Under the pieces are notes generated by a model. The model did not search any database. It was given only the letters and a program-made list of their open reading frames with translations, and had not been told where the DNA came from. This document shows positions 6,978-8,776 of a stretch of 8,776 nucleotides of DNA, one piece after another; positions within the stretch are counted from its first letter, which is position 1, and each line of letters starts with the position of its first letter. This stretch comes from Treponema sp. (GTDB taxonomy: Bacteria > Spirochaetota > Spirochaetia > Treponematales > Breznakiellaceae): contig JAITBO010000180.1 of NCBI GenBank assembly GCA_031283505.1, forward strand, positions 1-8,776, in the 5' to 3' direction. The position numbers and the translations under genes are program-made.

Positions 6978-7601
6978 TTAAATTTCTCCCTCCCCCTGAT
7001 TCTGCTCGTCCTCAGGAGGGAAAGGATTCTCATGTATCCTGCCTTCCGCCTCCCGGTTATTCGGTTGCCGGATTTTCGCGGGGAGGTCGGTCCGGGGGTC
7101 CCGGGGCAGTTCAAAAATCCGGATGACTTTTTCCGGTTCAATTTCCACATAAACGGGCTTGGCAAACAGGTTGTTTTTCTTGAGATTGATATAGAGGATC
7201 CGGGGATCCTCCTCGGGCATATCCGGCGAATGGGGCAGATTCGCAATGAGTACCAGAGTTACGGGCTTCTTTTTGAGCCACCGGTCCCAATAAGCCGACC
7301 GGTAAGGCAGGGTAGCGGGCACGGTCTCTTCCTGGGAAAAATAAACCGTAAAGGGATCGAGCCGTTTTCGTAAGGCGCTGCCGGGGGCAAAATACTTGTC
7401 CACCCCGTCTTTTTTGATCTGATCCGCCTCCTCTCCGGTTACCGCCACCGCGTCAAACTCTATCGAGGGGTATATGGCGTAGTAATCCTCCATCTCCAAG
7501 GAAAAGCCCACCACCACCCTGCGTTGGGTGGCGCAGCCCGAAAAGGCGCAGAAAAGGATCGCGCAAACCCCCAAAAGCCGGAGAATATTCATACCGTTCA
7601 C
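6978..7601 (-). CDS. tssJ: T6SS outer-membrane lipoprotein TssJ
   Basis: TssJ is lipidated at the outer membrane and binds the C-terminal periplasmic part of TssM, completing the envelope channel. A short signal peptide (LLGVCAILFCAF) ends in the lipobox F-S-G-C, with Cys23 as the lipidated residue. The relaxed lipobox suits spirochetes, among others. The mature domain has the TssJ pattern: YPSIEFDAVAV (44-54), then VDKYFAPGSALRKR (67-80) matching the usual 'kYf.pg...R' region, and beta strands VTLVLIANLP and ILYINLKKN. After about residue 166 the fold should be complete, but a 41-residue charged, proline-containing tail follows and ends in NQGEGEI, making it longer than many relatives (about 150-190). 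The GTG start at 7601 is chosen because GGAGG at 7608-7612 is six bases away; an in-frame ATG at 7592 would be 15 bases away. The identity is supported by position directly before tssK. Confidence 0.88.
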   Translation of the reverse strand: MNGMNILRLLGVCAILFCAFSGCATQRRVVVGFSLEMEDYYAIYPSIEFDAVAVTGEEADQIKKDGVDKYFAPGSALRKRLDPFTVYFSQEETVPATLPYRSAYWDRWLKKKPVTLVLIANLPHSPDMPEEDPRILYINLKKNNLFAKPVYVEIEPEKVIRIFELPRDPRTDLPAKIRQPNNREAEGRIHENPFPPEDEQNQGEGEI

Positions 7602-7607
7602 CCACGT

Positions 7608-7612
7608 CCTCC
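7608..7612 (-). promoter_or_regulatory. Ribosome binding site GGAGG deciding the GTG start of tssJ
   Basis: A full GGAGG lies in the 17-base gap after the DUF6931 stop (7619-7621). It is six bases from GTG at 7601 and fifteen from the in-frame ATG at 7592. The spacing supports GTG as the start and shows that tssJ has its own strong translation signal. Confidence 0.65.
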
Positions 7613-7618
7613 CTTCTG

Positions 7619-8776
7619 TTACGTTACCGGATTTTCCGGTTTCCAGTGTTTGTAGCCGTTGTTGCCAGGCGGTTCCGGCGGCGTTTTACCGACCGGATCG
7701 GCCCCGCCGTTGGTGCGGGTGATGGTCTCGTGGGGGGCCTTCCCTTGAGCAAGGCTCTCGTCCCAGTTGTCCTTTCCGCTTAACACATCCACTCCCAAAT
7801 TAAAGTAGTGCTCAAAGCGTTCCGCGATTTTCCTGGTCCCCCCCTGGGCAACGGCGCACATCAACAGTACCTTGTCAAGGCCGTTGGCCGCCAGGCCCGG
7901 CGGAGTGGGGATCACCTGGTCCAACTGGGGGGCCAGGTTGCCGAAGGCCCAGAAGGCGGAAAGGGCAAGGAGCCCCGCGGGTTCCCCGGTACAGGCGTTC
8001 CCCGCGTCCAGACACTTCAGGCTGTTTTCCGCGTCCGGGGCCGCCACCCAGGCGTACACCGCGTCCAAGGCCTGGGCTTTAAGCTTTTTCTTGTGGGCCT
8101 CCAGCTTGGGATTTTTGTTGAGGGGGCTGTCGAGCCCCGCCGCGATGTGGGCCTCCTTTACCTCCGCGATGATCCGTTTCCGCTGACCGTCCAGTTTTTC
8201 ATGGAGTTCCTTTTCCAGTTTAAAGATCGGGGAATCGGGGTCAATGGCGTAGGGGTCCTGCTTCATCCGTTCCCCCAGTTGCTTAAGGAGGGCCATGGGG
8301 TGGACGCCGTTGGCCTTTTCAAAGGCGGCAAAGGCCCGTTCCACCCCTTCGGCCACGTATTTTTTCATTGCCGGGTCCACCGTGGCAGCGGCGGCTTCCC
8401 CCTTGGCAGCGGCCACCGCCGCGTCCAGGCCGGCAATCAGGGCCGGGTCCGGCGTGGGGATCTCGATGTTAAAATAGGGGGGGAGGGGCGGCGGCTCCGG
8501 TGGCTTTTCAAAATCGAATTCCGCCGGGGGCTTTTGCCGCAGTTCCTCGTTCAGGGAGCATACGCAGCGGTAAACCCACCAGACCCCGGCCCGGCGGTGG
8601 GCGGTATAGGCCAAAAGCTCGCAGGCGTTCCTGTGCTTCCCCAGGGCCGCCAGCTTAAAGACCATCTCCGCCGCGCCGCTTACCCCGTCAAAAATATCTT
8701 CCAGGTCCGGGGGTATCTTGTAGGCCTCCGCGGAAACCGCATCGGCCACCGTAACATGCCGTATGAGAACAAGATG
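7619..8776 (-). CDS. DUF6931-type T6SS-associated protein, 5' end open
   Basis: No enzymatic role is recognised. The parts match, from memory, the DUF6931 family often found beside T6SS or FHA-domain genes. An N-terminal helical half includes NACELLAYTAHRRAGVWWVY (41-60, counted from GTG at 8749), like the family's 'L..R.AVWW' signature. A C-terminal half includes AVYAWVAAPDAEN (230-242), LLALSAFWAFGNLAP (260-274) and the VIPTPPGLAANGL segment (279-291). Between them lies an unusual insertion (about 70-225): a proline-rich EKPPEPPPLPPYF, an Ala-rich stretch, then charged helical sequence likely to form a coiled coil. The C-terminus is rich in Gly, Pro and Asn. There is no signal peptide or membrane segment, so a cytoplasmic location is likely. 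GTG at 8749 is the only start candidate in the window, but it lacks a ribosome binding site. The frame stays open to the edge (HLVLIRHVTV precedes it), so the true start probably lies just outside. It is cotranscribed with tssJ, 17 bases upstream of it. Confidence 0.75.
   Translation of the reverse strand, partial: HLVLIRHVTVADAVSAEAYKIPPDLEDIFDGVSGAAEMVFKLAALGKHRNACELLAYTAHRRAGVWWVYRCVCSLNEELRQKPPAEFDFEKPPEPPPLPPYFNIEIPTPDPALIAGLDAAVAAAKGEAAAATVDPAMKKYVAEGVERAFAAFEKANGVHPMALLKQLGERMKQDPYAIDPDSPIFKLEKELHEKLDGQRKRIIAEVKEAHIAAGLDSPLNKNPKLEAHKKKLKAQALDAVYAWVAAPDAENSLKCLDAGNACTGEPAGLLALSAFWAFGNLAPQLDQVIPTPPGLAANGLDKVLLMCAVAQGGTRKIAERFEHYFNLGVDVLSGKDNWDESLAQGKAPHETITRTNGGADPVGKTPPEPPGNNGYKHWKPENPVT

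Noticed and set aside
6971..7246. 91-codon minus-strand frame overlapping the end of tssJ
   Set aside because: It is in another frame of the same strand, very rich in Arg/Pro/Ser, and lacks features. tssJ explains the region.

Overview
The window is dominated by part of a type VI secretion system (T6SS) operon. Five genes on the minus strand are packed head to tail with almost no space between them. In transcription order (right to left) they are a DUF6931-type protein, tssJ, tssK, tssL and tssM, the order in which the T6SS membrane-complex and baseplate-adaptor genes usually occur. The gaps are 17 nt (DUF6931 to tssJ), 16 nt (tssJ to tssK) and 9 nt (tssK to tssL, using the start supported by its ribosome binding site). 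tssL and tssM overlap by one base in a TAATG arrangement. There is no room for an internal promoter, so the promoter must lie beyond the right edge, where the first gene is still open.

Together these genes encode the trans-envelope anchor of the secretion machine. TssJ is the outer-membrane lipoprotein, TssM the large inner-membrane and periplasmic protein with a cytoplasmic G-type NTPase domain, TssL the tail-anchored inner-membrane partner, and TssK the trimeric adaptor that links this complex to the phage-like baseplate. Sheath, tube, baseplate, ClpV, VgrG and effector genes are not here and must lie outside the window if the system is complete.

The leftmost ~500 bases, downstream of tssM, look different. 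Directly after tssM lies a short broken gene remnant on the same strand, whose reading frame appears to be interrupted by a small frameshift. It ends abruptly at an AT-rich segment (15 G/C in the 60 bases 181-240) with alternating inverted repeats, followed by the 5' end of a transposase gene that runs off the left edge. The simplest reading is that an insertion sequence landed in a decaying gene at the 3' end of the T6SS operon.

The organism is a diderm bacterium. The divergence of the Tss proteins, a relaxed lipobox on TssJ, and a remnant resembling sequences I associate with host-gut treponemes suggest a spirochete such as a termite-gut Treponema relative. That assignment rests on recognition only and is tentative. 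The most unusual points are the enlarged periplasmic part of TssM, a DUF6931 protein split by a long Ala/Pro-rich and helical insertion, the charged tail of TssJ, and the IS-broken gene at the operon's end.
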